From Deltaproteobacteria bacterium (GTDB lineage Bacteria; Desulfobacterota; GWC2-55-46): DNA of 9,759 nt. Shown here piece after piece: positions 1 through 6,744 of this stretch; position 1 is the stretch's first letter; every line of letters starts with the position of its first letter. The position numbers were made by a program, and so were the translations under genes. The stretch covers positions 1 through 9,759 of the forward strand of contig JAKAIQ010000068.1 in NCBI GenBank assembly GCA_021825035.1, written 5' to 3'. The notes under the pieces are model-generated. The model had not been told where the DNA came from, made no database searches, and was given only the letters and a program-made list of their open reading frames with translations.

Positions 1-590
1 CGAGCTTCACCATTAACGTCCCGAATAGCGCACTTGCGCCTTACACGGCACCGTACGCAGAGGTGCTTGTGCATCTTACGGACAGCACCCATGCTACCGT
101 CACGTTCACTTCGGACACGACTAACGGTATCACTTTTCTGATGGCGGGCGCTCAGGCGGCTGACGTAAACGTCAATGCCACGAGCTGGACCATCGGGAGC
201 TTCAATTCCACATCGCCGTTCATTGGCACCACTGCGAACCTCTCCGACGGCGGCTCACTGAATGTGAATGGTTTTGGGGTATTAAACCAGACGGTCGATA
301 ACTTTGACGGGTATTCGCATTCACACGACATGATCGGCTTCGTGCTCACCGATACATCCGGGAGGTGGGCCAACTCGGATGCCGTGCTGACACCGAACGC
401 AGACGGCAACAGCGTTGCGATCCACGGCTTCGCCTGCACGGCTCCCTGCACAAGAGAAGCAGGTGCGTTGGCCACCGGCTTCGCAACCAATGGCAGAGAG
501 AATAATCAGGTTCCTGAGCCTTCCACCCTTCTTTTACTCGGAAGCGGCCTTGCCGGCGCCGGCATACTGTTCAGAAGAAAAAAGGCTTGA
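1..590 (+). CDS. PEP-CTERM sorting-domain protein, 5'-truncated by the window edge
   Basis: The reading frame is open from position 3 to the TGA at 588-590 (195 residues visible). A GTG at 63 is in frame, but coding-like sequence continues upstream of it, so the true start lies outside the window. The C-terminus (codons from 510) is a textbook PEP-CTERM signal: V-P-E-P-S, then a Leu/Gly/Ala-rich hydrophobic helix (LLLLGSGLAGAG), then the basic tail FRRKKA. In this family the tag directs an exported protein to an exosortase in the inner membrane, which cleaves it for release or attachment at the surface. The rest is Thr/Ser/Asn/Gly-rich and probably beta-structured, typical of secreted PEP-CTERM proteins, with a close Cys pair (C-T-A-P-C) shortly before the tag. 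I recognise no catalytic domain, so its function is unknown. A terminator follows within 12 bp, so this is the last gene of its transcript. The tag is near-certain; the role is not. Confidence 0.93.
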   Translation, partial: SFTINVPNSALAPYTAPYAEVLVHLTDSTHATVTFTSDTTNGITFLMAGAQAADVNVNATSWTIGSFNSTSPFIGTTANLSDGGSLNVNGFGVLNQTVDNFDGYSHSHDMIGFVLTDTSGRWANSDAVLTPNADGNSVAIHGFACTAPCTREAGALATGFATNGRENNQVPEPSTLLLLGSGLAGAGILFRRKKA

Positions 591-601
591 TAAGCCGATA
601 C

Positions 602-643
602 ATACCGATGCTCCCTTGAAAAAGGGAGCATCGGTATCTTTTT
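602..643 (+). terminator. Rho-independent terminator after the PEP-CTERM gene
   Basis: A perfect 16-bp inverted repeat (602-617 with 622-637) encloses a GAAA tetraloop and is followed at once by CTTTTT. It begins 12 bp after the PEP-CTERM stop codon. The stem has no mismatch, so this is a strong intrinsic terminator that isolates the PEP-CTERM gene from the TPR gene downstream. Confidence 0.93.
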
Positions 644-803
644 GCAGCGATTCGTAGAATGCCTGAAAGTCGTACTTCTCGCATCCGCCTTTTATTGAAT
701 GGGAATCCGCCGCGGTAGCGCCGTTTTAAGAGCGGACGGGGACAGCCAAGCACGGGCCCATTCCTTGCCATGAAGAATCGTTGAAAGTTTCTTTCCACCT
801 TTG
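644..803. other. Gene-free spacer between terminator and promoter
   Basis: I see no convincing gene here. The only long open frame is on the minus strand (927 down to 571). It begins inside the TPR lipoprotein gene, crosses that gene's promoter and ends in the terminator hairpin, so it is judged spurious. Small features are a short ATTC-gta-GAAT palindrome at 650-660 and a GC-rich stretch around 710-765. The sequence could hold regulatory sites upstream of the promoter at 804, but none is recognisable. Confidence 0.5.
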
Positions 804-831
804 TTGACACCCCGCCATTCACGACTATACT
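804..831 (+). promoter_or_regulatory. Sigma70-type promoter for the first TPR lipoprotein gene
   Basis: TTGACA at 804-809 is a perfect -35 match. After a 16-bp spacer comes TATACT at 826-831, five of six matches to the -10 consensus. Transcription would begin near 838-840, only about 15 nt before the ATG at 854. That places the alternative TTG codon at 836 at or upstream of the transcript start and argues for the ATG. The match is unusually good for chance, but there is no experimental support. Confidence 0.7.
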
Positions 832-853
832 TGATTTGCTTCCCGCGAAAATC

Positions 854-3136
854 ATGAGAACATCCGTTTTAAAGCGAGCGTTTCTTCCAGGGCTTATCAT
901 CCTTCTGACCGCGTGCGGCTCCCCCATGGAAAAGGCCGAACATCATCTTAAAAAAGGGGAGGATTATCTCCGCTCGTCCAAATATGCCGAAGCGGCCGTT
1001 GAGTTCAGAAACGCCATCAAGTTCAACGGAAACGGCGCCATGGCACATTACGAACTCGGCCTTGCGTATTACGGGATGGGAGGTATTTCGAACCTGGGGC
1101 TCGCATTCAAGCAATTCAGCAGGGCCGCAGGCCTTGCCCCTGACCTGGACGCGGCGCAGCTAAAAATAGGAGAGATGTATCTTCTATCCCATGAATTCGA
1201 CAGGGCGCGCGAAAAGGCGGAGCTTGTATTAAAAAAGGATAAGGACAACGTCGACGCAATGGTGCTGCTGGCATCGGCAATCGCCTCGGAATCAGGCGCG
1301 AAAAAGGCCCTTCCCATCATCAAAGACGCGCTGAGATCCAACCCCGTCACAATAAGGCCTTATATCGTCGCGGCCAGGCTGTATGTGTCGCTAAAAGACG
1401 GCGCATCGGCGGAAAAGACGTTCAGGCGGGCGTTGGCGGTCAAGAAAGACGCCGTGGAACCCAGATATGGCCTTGCAGGTCTTTATATAAGCGAGGGTAA
1501 AAGAAATGAAGCCGAAGACGAGTTGAAAAAAGCGGTCGAGTTGAACCCGGCCGATAAGGGCCCGCTTGTAAGGCTTGCCAATTTCTATGCCTCCTTCGGA
1601 AGGTCCGCCGAGGCCGAGCAGGCGTACCGTAAGGCGGTGGATCTCGCGCCGGCCGACCCCGGCGCGTATGTCCTGCTATCCCGGTTTTACCTGTCGGCAA
1701 AAAGAGTCCAGGATTCGATCGACACCCTTAAAAAGGGGATAGACAAAAACCCTGACGCTAAAATCCTCAAGATGACGCTTGCCGGGCTTCTTACGGGCCA
1801 GGGCAGATTCAAGGATGCCGCGCCTTACATAGACGGGATCCTCAAAAAGGAGCCGGGTGACCCGGGGACGATTTTTCTGAGGAGCAGGGGGCGTCTCTCA
1901 GGAAATCAAAGGGACGAGGCCATAGAAGATTTGCGGCTTGCCGTCAAGGGCGATCCGGGTTCGCCCGTTTTTCATTACTTTCTCGGTGACGCTTATCGGG
2001 CGAACGGGGATATCGAGACGGCCAAATCCGAGTTCGGCGCGGCTTTGAGGATATCCCCGGGATATATCGCCGCCAAGCTTGCCCTGGCGGCGTTGCAGAT
2101 GCGCTCAGGCGATTACAAACTCTCTTTTGAGGCGGCGCAAAAGGTGCTTGACAAATATCCCGATCACCCTGGCGCCAACCTTATTTGCGGCGAAATAAAA
2201 TTGAGAGAGCATCGGCCGGCCGAAGCCGAAAGCTATCTGAAAAGGGCGGTTAAGGCCGCGCCGCGGGACCCGAAGGCATATGAACTGCTCGGAGCCGCGT
2301 ATCAAATGCGGAACAATTACCGTTCCGCCATTGAACAGTATGAAAAAGCCCTTTCCGCCGACCCCTCGCGTGTCGGCGCCCTTGGCATGATAACGGCGGC
2401 GTATATGTTCGAGAGAGAGCCTCAAAAGGCGATAAAAAGGGCGCAGACAGCTTTAAAGGAGTCTCCGGACGATCCGCAGCTTCATTATATGCTCGCCAGT
2501 CTGTACATGGCCGCCGGCGACCTCGACCGCGCCGAGGCGTCCTTCAAGAGGGCAATACGGCTCAAAAACGATCTCCGGGACGCGTACCTTTCACTGGGGA
2601 TCATCTATTCGAAAAAAGGACTGTCAGATGACGCCTTAAAGGAGTACGAGGAGGCGGTCAAGGCCGATCCGAAAAGCCTTCCGCCCCGTATGCTTCTCGG
2701 CATCCTGTACGAAAGCCGCGGCGACACCGGCAGGGCGATCGAAAATTATAAGAAGGCGCTCGATATAGATCCGAAGTTCGCTCCGGCGGCAAATAACCTG
2801 GCATGGCTTTACGCCGAAAGGGGAGGGAATCTCGACGTGGCCCTCGGCCTCGCGGAAAACGCAAGGTCGGTAGCGCCCGAAGACCCGCACGTATCCGACA
2901 CGCTTGGCTGGATATATTACAAGAAAGGGGCCTACCTTAAAGCGGTATCATATCTGAAGGACAGCGCGGCGCAGCTGCCCGGGAACCCGGTAGTCCATTA
3001 TCATCTCGGCATGGCATATTACAAAAAAGAAGATATGAGACCGGCGCGCCGCGAGCTTGAGACCGCGCTCATGATCGACGGAAAATTTGCTGGATCGGGA
3101 GAAGCGTTGGATACGCTTAAGGAATTGAAGAAGTAG
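854..3136 (+). CDS. TPR-repeat lipoprotein (PrsT-like), copy 1
   Basis: This 760-residue protein is built almost wholly of tetratricopeptide repeats. The N-terminus is a lipoprotein signal: basic M-R-T-S-V-L-K-R, a hydrophobic stretch, then the lipobox L-T-A-C with Cys21 as the predicted lipidated residue, followed by G-S. Lipidation implies envelope anchoring facing the periplasm. From about residue 30 to the end I see roughly 20 helical-pair repeats of about 34 residues, many ending in a Pro-Asp/Asn turn. Near the C-terminus is a conserved block containing NNLAWLYAE and DTLGWIYYKKGAYLKAV. TPR lipoproteins of this build next to PEP-CTERM genes recall PrsT of exosortase/exopolysaccharide systems, thought to scaffold export or assembly. 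PrsT is typically longer, so I call it PrsT-like only. I chose the ATG at 854 over an in-frame TTG at 836 because of the lipoprotein signal and the promoter. No Shine-Dalgarno is obvious. A colinear paralogue lies at 4332-6602. Confidence 0.9.
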   Translation: MRTSVLKRAFLPGLIILLTACGSPMEKAEHHLKKGEDYLRSSKYAEAAVEFRNAIKFNGNGAMAHYELGLAYYGMGGISNLGLAFKQFSRAAGLAPDLDAAQLKIGEMYLLSHEFDRAREKAELVLKKDKDNVDAMVLLASAIASESGAKKALPIIKDALRSNPVTIRPYIVAARLYVSLKDGASAEKTFRRALAVKKDAVEPRYGLAGLYISEGKRNEAEDELKKAVELNPADKGPLVRLANFYASFGRSAEAEQAYRKAVDLAPADPGAYVLLSRFYLSAKRVQDSIDTLKKGIDKNPDAKILKMTLAGLLTGQGRFKDAAPYIDGILKKEPGDPGTIFLRSRGRLSGNQRDEAIEDLRLAVKGDPGSPVFHYFLGDAYRANGDIETAKSEFGAALRISPGYIAAKLALAALQMRSGDYKLSFEAAQKVLDKYPDHPGANLICGEIKLREHRPAEAESYLKRAVKAAPRDPKAYELLGAAYQMRNNYRSAIEQYEKALSADPSRVGALGMITAAYMFEREPQKAIKRAQTALKESPDDPQLHYMLASLYMAAGDLDRAEASFKRAIRLKNDLRDAYLSLGIIYSKKGLSDDALKEYEEAVKADPKSLPPRMLLGILYESRGDTGRAIENYKKALDIDPKFAPAANNLAWLYAERGGNLDVALGLAENARSVAPEDPHVSDTLGWIYYKKGAYLKAVSYLKDSAAQLPGNPVVHYHLGMAYYKKEDMRPARRELETALMIDGKFAGSGEALDTLKELKK

Positions 3137-3183
3137 GGACGCGTCCTGTGTGGAATGGAAGAACTCCGTCGTGAGCCGCGATG

Positions 3184-3229
3184 ATCGAGGAGGTTCATTG
3201 ATGGTCAAGACGGCTCCTTCTCGATTTTC
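3184..3229 (+). terminator. Probable terminator after the first TPR gene
   Basis: A 10-bp stem (3184-3193 with 3216-3225, one G-U pair) closes a 22-nt loop that holds a small TTGA-tgg-TCAA hairpin. A short T run (TTTT, then CT) follows directly. It starts 47 bp after the stop codon. The long loop and modest T-tract make it weaker than the window's other terminators, but a promoter candidate begins just after it, which fits a transcript boundary. Confidence 0.45.
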
Positions 3230-3238
3230 TACGGATTA

Positions 3239-3267
3239 ATGAAAAGAACGCCGTTTCATGCTATGAT
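3239..3267 (+). promoter_or_regulatory. Candidate extended -10 promoter for the epimerase-TPR unit
   Basis: ATGAAA at 3239-3244 (four of six -35 matches), a 17-bp spacer, and TATGAT at 3262-3267 (five of six -10 matches). The -10 is preceded by TGC, which gives the extended -10 element. Transcription would begin near 3274 and leave a leader of about 50 nt. It sits immediately after the hairpin at 3184-3229. The call rests on motif matches alone. Confidence 0.42.
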
Positions 3268-3324
3268 TTTAATCTTGTGTCCGAGTTCATGCAATTCATC
3301 TTATAAGTACCGGAAAGGCTCGCA

Positions 3325-4308
3325 ATGAAGATACTTGTTACAGGGGGAGCGGGTTTCATAGCCTCCAATGTCGCGGACGCATACGTGGATGCCGGCCACG
3401 AAGTCATGGTCGTAGACAACCTCTTCACGGGAAAAAGGGAGAACGTAAACAGGAAGGCGAAGTTCTACCTCCTCGACATAAGGGACAAGGATCTCAGGAA
3501 CGTCCTGGTCGTCGAAAAGCCCGACATCGTGAATCATCACGCCGCCCAGATGTCCGTGCCGGCCTCGGTCAAGGACCCGTTGTTCGACGCCGACGTTAAC
3601 GTGAAAGGGTTGCTGAATATCCTCGAAGCATCGAGGTACGGCGGCGTAAAAAAGGTAATTTTCATCTCATCGGGAGGCGCCATATACGGAGAGGCCGAAG
3701 AGTACCCCACTTCCGAACGCTCCCAGCCGCAGCCTCTTTCGCCGTATGCCATAACAAAGTCCGTGTCCGAGAAGTACCTCGAATTCTACCGGCGCTTTCA
3801 CGGCCTCGATTATACGTCGCTTCGCTACGCCAACGTTTACGGGCCGCGTCAGATCCCTCACGGCGAGGCGGGCGTGGCTGCCATATTCATGGACAGGCTC
3901 CTTTCCGGAAAATCATGCGTCATAAATCACTTCAAGGAGGAGCCGCGCGGCATGACCAGGGATTACTGCTACGTCGGCGACGCCGTAAGGGCGAATGTCC
4001 TTGCCCTCGAAAGGGGCGGCGGCGAGGCCTATAATATCGGAACCGGCATGGCGACCCATACCGAAGACCTCTTCAATCTGATCTTCGAGGCGATAAGGGA
4101 GAAGGCGCCGGGCCTGCCCGGCTCCCTCGGTATGCCGGAACGGATGGAGGCTCGTCCCGGGGATTTAAGGCGGAGTTGCCTCAATGCGCGGAAGGCCAAA
4201 GACGGCTTAGGATGGGAGCCGCTCGTCGGCCTTGAAGAAGGGATAAAGAAAACGCTCGAATGGAGGATATCCTCAGGGGAAAGCCTAAAGCGCACATCGG
4301 GTTCATAA
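3325..4308 (+). CDS. NAD-dependent epimerase/dehydratase (extended SDR, GalE-like)
   Basis: This 327-residue cytoplasmic enzyme belongs to the extended short-chain dehydrogenase/reductase family, which interconverts nucleotide sugars such as UDP-glucose/galactose or their N-acetyl or uronic forms. Visible motifs: the N-terminal dinucleotide loop TGGAGFIAS (residues 6-14); D31-N32 after strand 2, usual for NAD(H) preference; D51-I-R for adenine contact; H72-A-A; Ser115/Ser116; the catalytic pair Y141-x-x-x-K145, with Ser116 at the usual Tyr-25 spacing; the substrate-loop motif R166-Y-A-N-V-Y-G-P-R-Q; and a C-terminal RPGD...KAKDGLGWEP substrate-binding segment. Length is normal for the family. 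The last glycine of GxxGxxG is Ala13, a tolerated but less usual variant. The start has GGAAAGG at 3312-3318, six bases upstream. The TPR lipoprotein gene follows 23 bp on, so the two are probably co-transcribed. The context suggests sugar supply for a surface polysaccharide. The exact substrate cannot be told from sequence. Confidence 0.93.
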   Translation: MKILVTGGAGFIASNVADAYVDAGHEVMVVDNLFTGKRENVNRKAKFYLLDIRDKDLRNVLVVEKPDIVNHHAAQMSVPASVKDPLFDADVNVKGLLNILEASRYGGVKKVIFISSGGAIYGEAEEYPTSERSQPQPLSPYAITKSVSEKYLEFYRRFHGLDYTSLRYANVYGPRQIPHGEAGVAAIFMDRLLSGKSCVINHFKEEPRGMTRDYCYVGDAVRANVLALERGGGEAYNIGTGMATHTEDLFNLIFEAIREKAPGLPGSLGMPERMEARPGDLRRSCLNARKAKDGLGWEPLVGLEEGIKKTLEWRISSGESLKRTSGS

Positions 4309-4331
4309 CCTTAACATCATCGGAGAGACGC

Positions 4332-6602
4332 ATGCGAAATCTGAGAAGAGTACTGCTTGTTTTTATGGTGCTGATGCTTTCCGCCTGCACATCGCCTCAG
4401 AAGAAGGCGGCAAGATACATAGAAAAGGGGCGCGAGTACATGGGGGCCTCGGAATACACGGCCGCGGTGATAGAGTTCAAGAATGCGGTAAAGGCCACGC
4501 CAAAGAACGCCAGGGCACATTACAATCTGGGCCTCGCCTATTACAAGATGGGGGGCATCAATAACCTCCAGCTTGCGTTCCAGCAATTCATCCAGACAGT
4601 GAGGCTTGACCCGAACAACATGGAGGCGCAGGTTAAGGTCGGCGAGCTGCTCCTTTTGGGCCGCGACTACAAACACGCGCAGGAAAGGGCCGAGACCGTG
4701 CTCGCAAAGGACAAAGGCAATGTAGACGCCCGCGTGGTGCTCGCGGCGGCCCTCGCCGGGCAGGGCCATCTCGACATGGCCGTGCCGATGATAGAGGACG
4801 TGCTCAAGAGCAGGCCCCCGGACGCAAAGCCGTATGTGACCGCCGCCGGGATATATCTGGCGGCGCATGACAGCGCCGCCGCCGAGAAGGCGTATAAAGA
4901 CGCCATCGTCCTGACCGGCGCGCTGGAAGTGCGGTTTATTCTTGCGAACTTCTATGCCAGGGAAGGCAGGCTCGCGGACGCCGAGCAGACGCTCAAGGAC
5001 GCGGCTGCCGCCAACCCGAAAAGCCAGGCGGCGCTCTGGAGCCTGGCGAATTTCTACTTCGCCTCAAGAAGATTCGCCGAAGCGCAGAAGACCTATGAGA
5101 ACGCCATGTCTCTCAATCCCGGCAATCCAGCCGGGTACATGCTCCTTGGAGAATTTTTCATCTCTACGGGACGGCCCCAGGACGCCGAGAAGGCCCTGAG
5201 AAGCGGCCTTGAGAAGAACTCCGGCGCGGTAATTCTCGAAGACAGGCTCGCGGAGCTTCTCCTGGACGAGCATAAGGACGCGGATGCCGCCGGGCTTATC
5301 GATACGGTTTTGAAAAAGACCCCGAAAGACCCTTACGGTCTTTATTTGCGGGGCAGGCTGCGCCTCGCGGCTAACAAGGTAAGCGATGCCATAGCCGACC
5401 TTGGCGACTCGGTAAAAGGCGAGCCGTCGATCGCCAAGTCCCACTACTATCTTGCAATGGCATACAGGGCCGGCGGCGACGTAGAGACCGCTAAGAGCGA
5501 GCTTGCCACGGCGATAAAGCTCTCCCCGAATTTCGACGACGCGAGGCTTGCGCTGGCGTCAATAGAGCTTTCGTCAGGGGACTACAAGCTCGCCCTCGAA
5601 CAGACTCGAAATGTCCTTGAAAGGTCGCCTGCAAGTCCGGCCGGGCGCCTTGTGGACGGCGCGGCGAGGCTTGAGCAGGGCAAAGTCGATCTGGCGCAGG
5701 CCGATTTCGAAGACGTCATAAAAGTCGCGCCAAACGACCCGAGGGCGTATGTAAACCTCGGCATCGTGTACCAGACGAAGGGGAATAACCGCGCGGCCCT
5801 TGCGCAATACGAGAAGGCGCTTTCAACAAATCCCGGCCTCACGGACGTCCTTGGACTGGCCGCCGGGGTATATCTTGCCGAAAAGGAGCCGCATAAAGCG
5901 ATCGAGCTTGTCAGGGACAGCCTGAAAAAATCCCCGGACAACCCGTACCTCAACGAGCTTCTCGGAAAGGTGTATCTGGTATCCGGCGACGTCAAGGACG
6001 CCGAGGCGTCGTTCAAGAAGGCGATAGAGATCAAGAACGATCTTCCGGGGCCATATCTTGAGCTCGGCGCCATCTATGCGACGACCGGGGCGTACGACAA
6101 TGCGATAAAACAGTTCGAAGCCGTTGCCAAGGCCAACCCCGGCTTCCTCCCGCCGTACGTGATTATGGGAATACTTTATGAAAGGCAGGGCAAGACGGAC
6201 AAGGCCATCGCGAGTTACAAGAAGGCCCTGGAGATAAACCCCAAGTTCGCTCCGGCAGCCAATAACCTGGCGTGGCTTTACGCCGAAGGGAGCGGCAATA
6301 TCGACGTCGCGCTTAACCTCGCGGAGACCGCCAATGCCTCCGCCCCCAACGACCCGTCGGTGTCGGATACGCTCGGCTGGATATATTATAAAAAGGGGGC
6401 GTATCTAAAGGCGGTCGATTTTTTGAGCGACAGCGTGCGGAAATCGCCCGATAATCCCCTTGTCATGTATCATCTCGGAATGGCGTATTACAAGAAAGGC
6501 GACATCGGCTCCGCGAGAAAAGAGCTTCTTGCCTCGCTTAAGATATCGGACAGGTTCCCGGGGGCGGAAGACGCGAAAAAGACGCTTAAAGAACTCAAAT
6601 AG
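4332..6602 (+). CDS. TPR-repeat lipoprotein (PrsT-like), copy 2
   Basis: A 756-residue paralogue of the protein at 854-3136, colinear end to end. It starts with a lipoprotein signal: M-R-N-L-R-R, a hydrophobic run, and lipobox L-S-A-C with Cys19 as the likely lipidated residue, followed by T-S. About 20 TPR-type repeats fill the remainder. The conserved C-terminal block is 49/61 identical to copy 1 (hand count, codons 6243-6425 against 2774-2956), while central repeats are far more diverged. I chose the ATG at 4332 because GGAG at 4322-4325 lies six bases upstream and the signal peptide begins there. An in-frame ATG at 4260 would add 24 residues, overlap the epimerase gene and bury the signal. 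It is probably translated from the epimerase transcript and ends before a strong terminator. The likely role is an envelope-anchored scaffold like copy 1. The PrsT-like assignment is inference from architecture and neighbours. Confidence 0.92.
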   Translation: MRNLRRVLLVFMVLMLSACTSPQKKAARYIEKGREYMGASEYTAAVIEFKNAVKATPKNARAHYNLGLAYYKMGGINNLQLAFQQFIQTVRLDPNNMEAQVKVGELLLLGRDYKHAQERAETVLAKDKGNVDARVVLAAALAGQGHLDMAVPMIEDVLKSRPPDAKPYVTAAGIYLAAHDSAAAEKAYKDAIVLTGALEVRFILANFYAREGRLADAEQTLKDAAAANPKSQAALWSLANFYFASRRFAEAQKTYENAMSLNPGNPAGYMLLGEFFISTGRPQDAEKALRSGLEKNSGAVILEDRLAELLLDEHKDADAAGLIDTVLKKTPKDPYGLYLRGRLRLAANKVSDAIADLGDSVKGEPSIAKSHYYLAMAYRAGGDVETAKSELATAIKLSPNFDDARLALASIELSSGDYKLALEQTRNVLERSPASPAGRLVDGAARLEQGKVDLAQADFEDVIKVAPNDPRAYVNLGIVYQTKGNNRAALAQYEKALSTNPGLTDVLGLAAGVYLAEKEPHKAIELVRDSLKKSPDNPYLNELLGKVYLVSGDVKDAEASFKKAIEIKNDLPGPYLELGAIYATTGAYDNAIKQFEAVAKANPGFLPPYVIMGILYERQGKTDKAIASYKKALEINPKFAPAANNLAWLYAEGSGNIDVALNLAETANASAPNDPSVSDTLGWIYYKKGAYLKAVDFLSDSVRKSPDNPLVMYHLGMAYYKKGDIGSARKELLASLKISDRFPGAEDAKKTLKELK

Positions 6603-6621
6603 CCTTTCCATGGCCTTTGAG

Positions 6622-6660
6622 AAAAGGGATGCGCCCCGCTGGCGGACGCATCCCTTTTTT
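6622..6660 (+). terminator. Rho-independent terminator after the second TPR gene
   Basis: A 12-bp perfect stem (6622-6633 with 6647-6658) has a GC-rich core GGGATGCG and a loop that can itself pair (CCG/CGG). The descending arm runs into six T residues at 6655-6660. It begins 19 bp after the stop codon and should end the epimerase-TPR transcript. The A-rich left arm would also give a shorter U-tract on the opposite strand. Confidence 0.9.
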
Positions 6661-6691
6661 ATGGCGCGGGGATGAACATAGCTCGAATCCC

Positions 6692-6720
6692 TTCAAAAAA
6701 AAATTAAAAAGATGTATGCT
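6692..6720 (+). promoter_or_regulatory. Weak candidate promoter for the VanZ-family gene
   Basis: TTCAAA (6692-6697) and TATGCT (6715-6720) are 17 bp apart, each matching four of six consensus bases. The A-rich spacer makes the region easily melted. The gene needs its own promoter if the terminator at 6622-6660 is efficient, but the motif evidence is thin. Confidence 0.25.
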
Positions 6721-6744
6721 GAATAGGGAGGCGAAGCGCGCGCG

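Noticed and set aside
755..780. GCACG...TTGCC resembling a sigma54 (-24/-12) promoter
   Set aside because: The spacing between the two elements is about 10 bases instead of 4, so it does not fit the sigma54 consensus.
836..853. TTG start extending the first TPR lipoprotein by six residues
   Set aside because: The codon lies at or before the predicted transcript start, and the lipoprotein signal fits the ATG at 854 better.
571..927. 118-codon minus-strand open frame across the promoter region
   Set aside because: It runs through a perfect terminator and a near-consensus promoter and has a basic, low-plausibility composition. Kept only as a low-interest finding.
4260..4331. Upstream in-frame ATG extending the second TPR lipoprotein by 24 residues
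   Set aside because: It would overlap the epimerase gene by 49 bp and place the signal peptide internally. The ATG at 4332 has a good ribosome site and gives a proper lipoprotein signal.
4317..4868. 183-codon minus-strand open frame inside the second TPR gene
   Set aside because: It is antisense to an unambiguous TPR lipoprotein and shows no domain or ribosome site.
854..6602. Repetitive DNA that could suggest tandem repeats or a CRISPR-like array
   Set aside because: The periodicity is the 34-residue TPR motif at protein level. The DNA of successive repeats is diverged and there are no uniform spacers.
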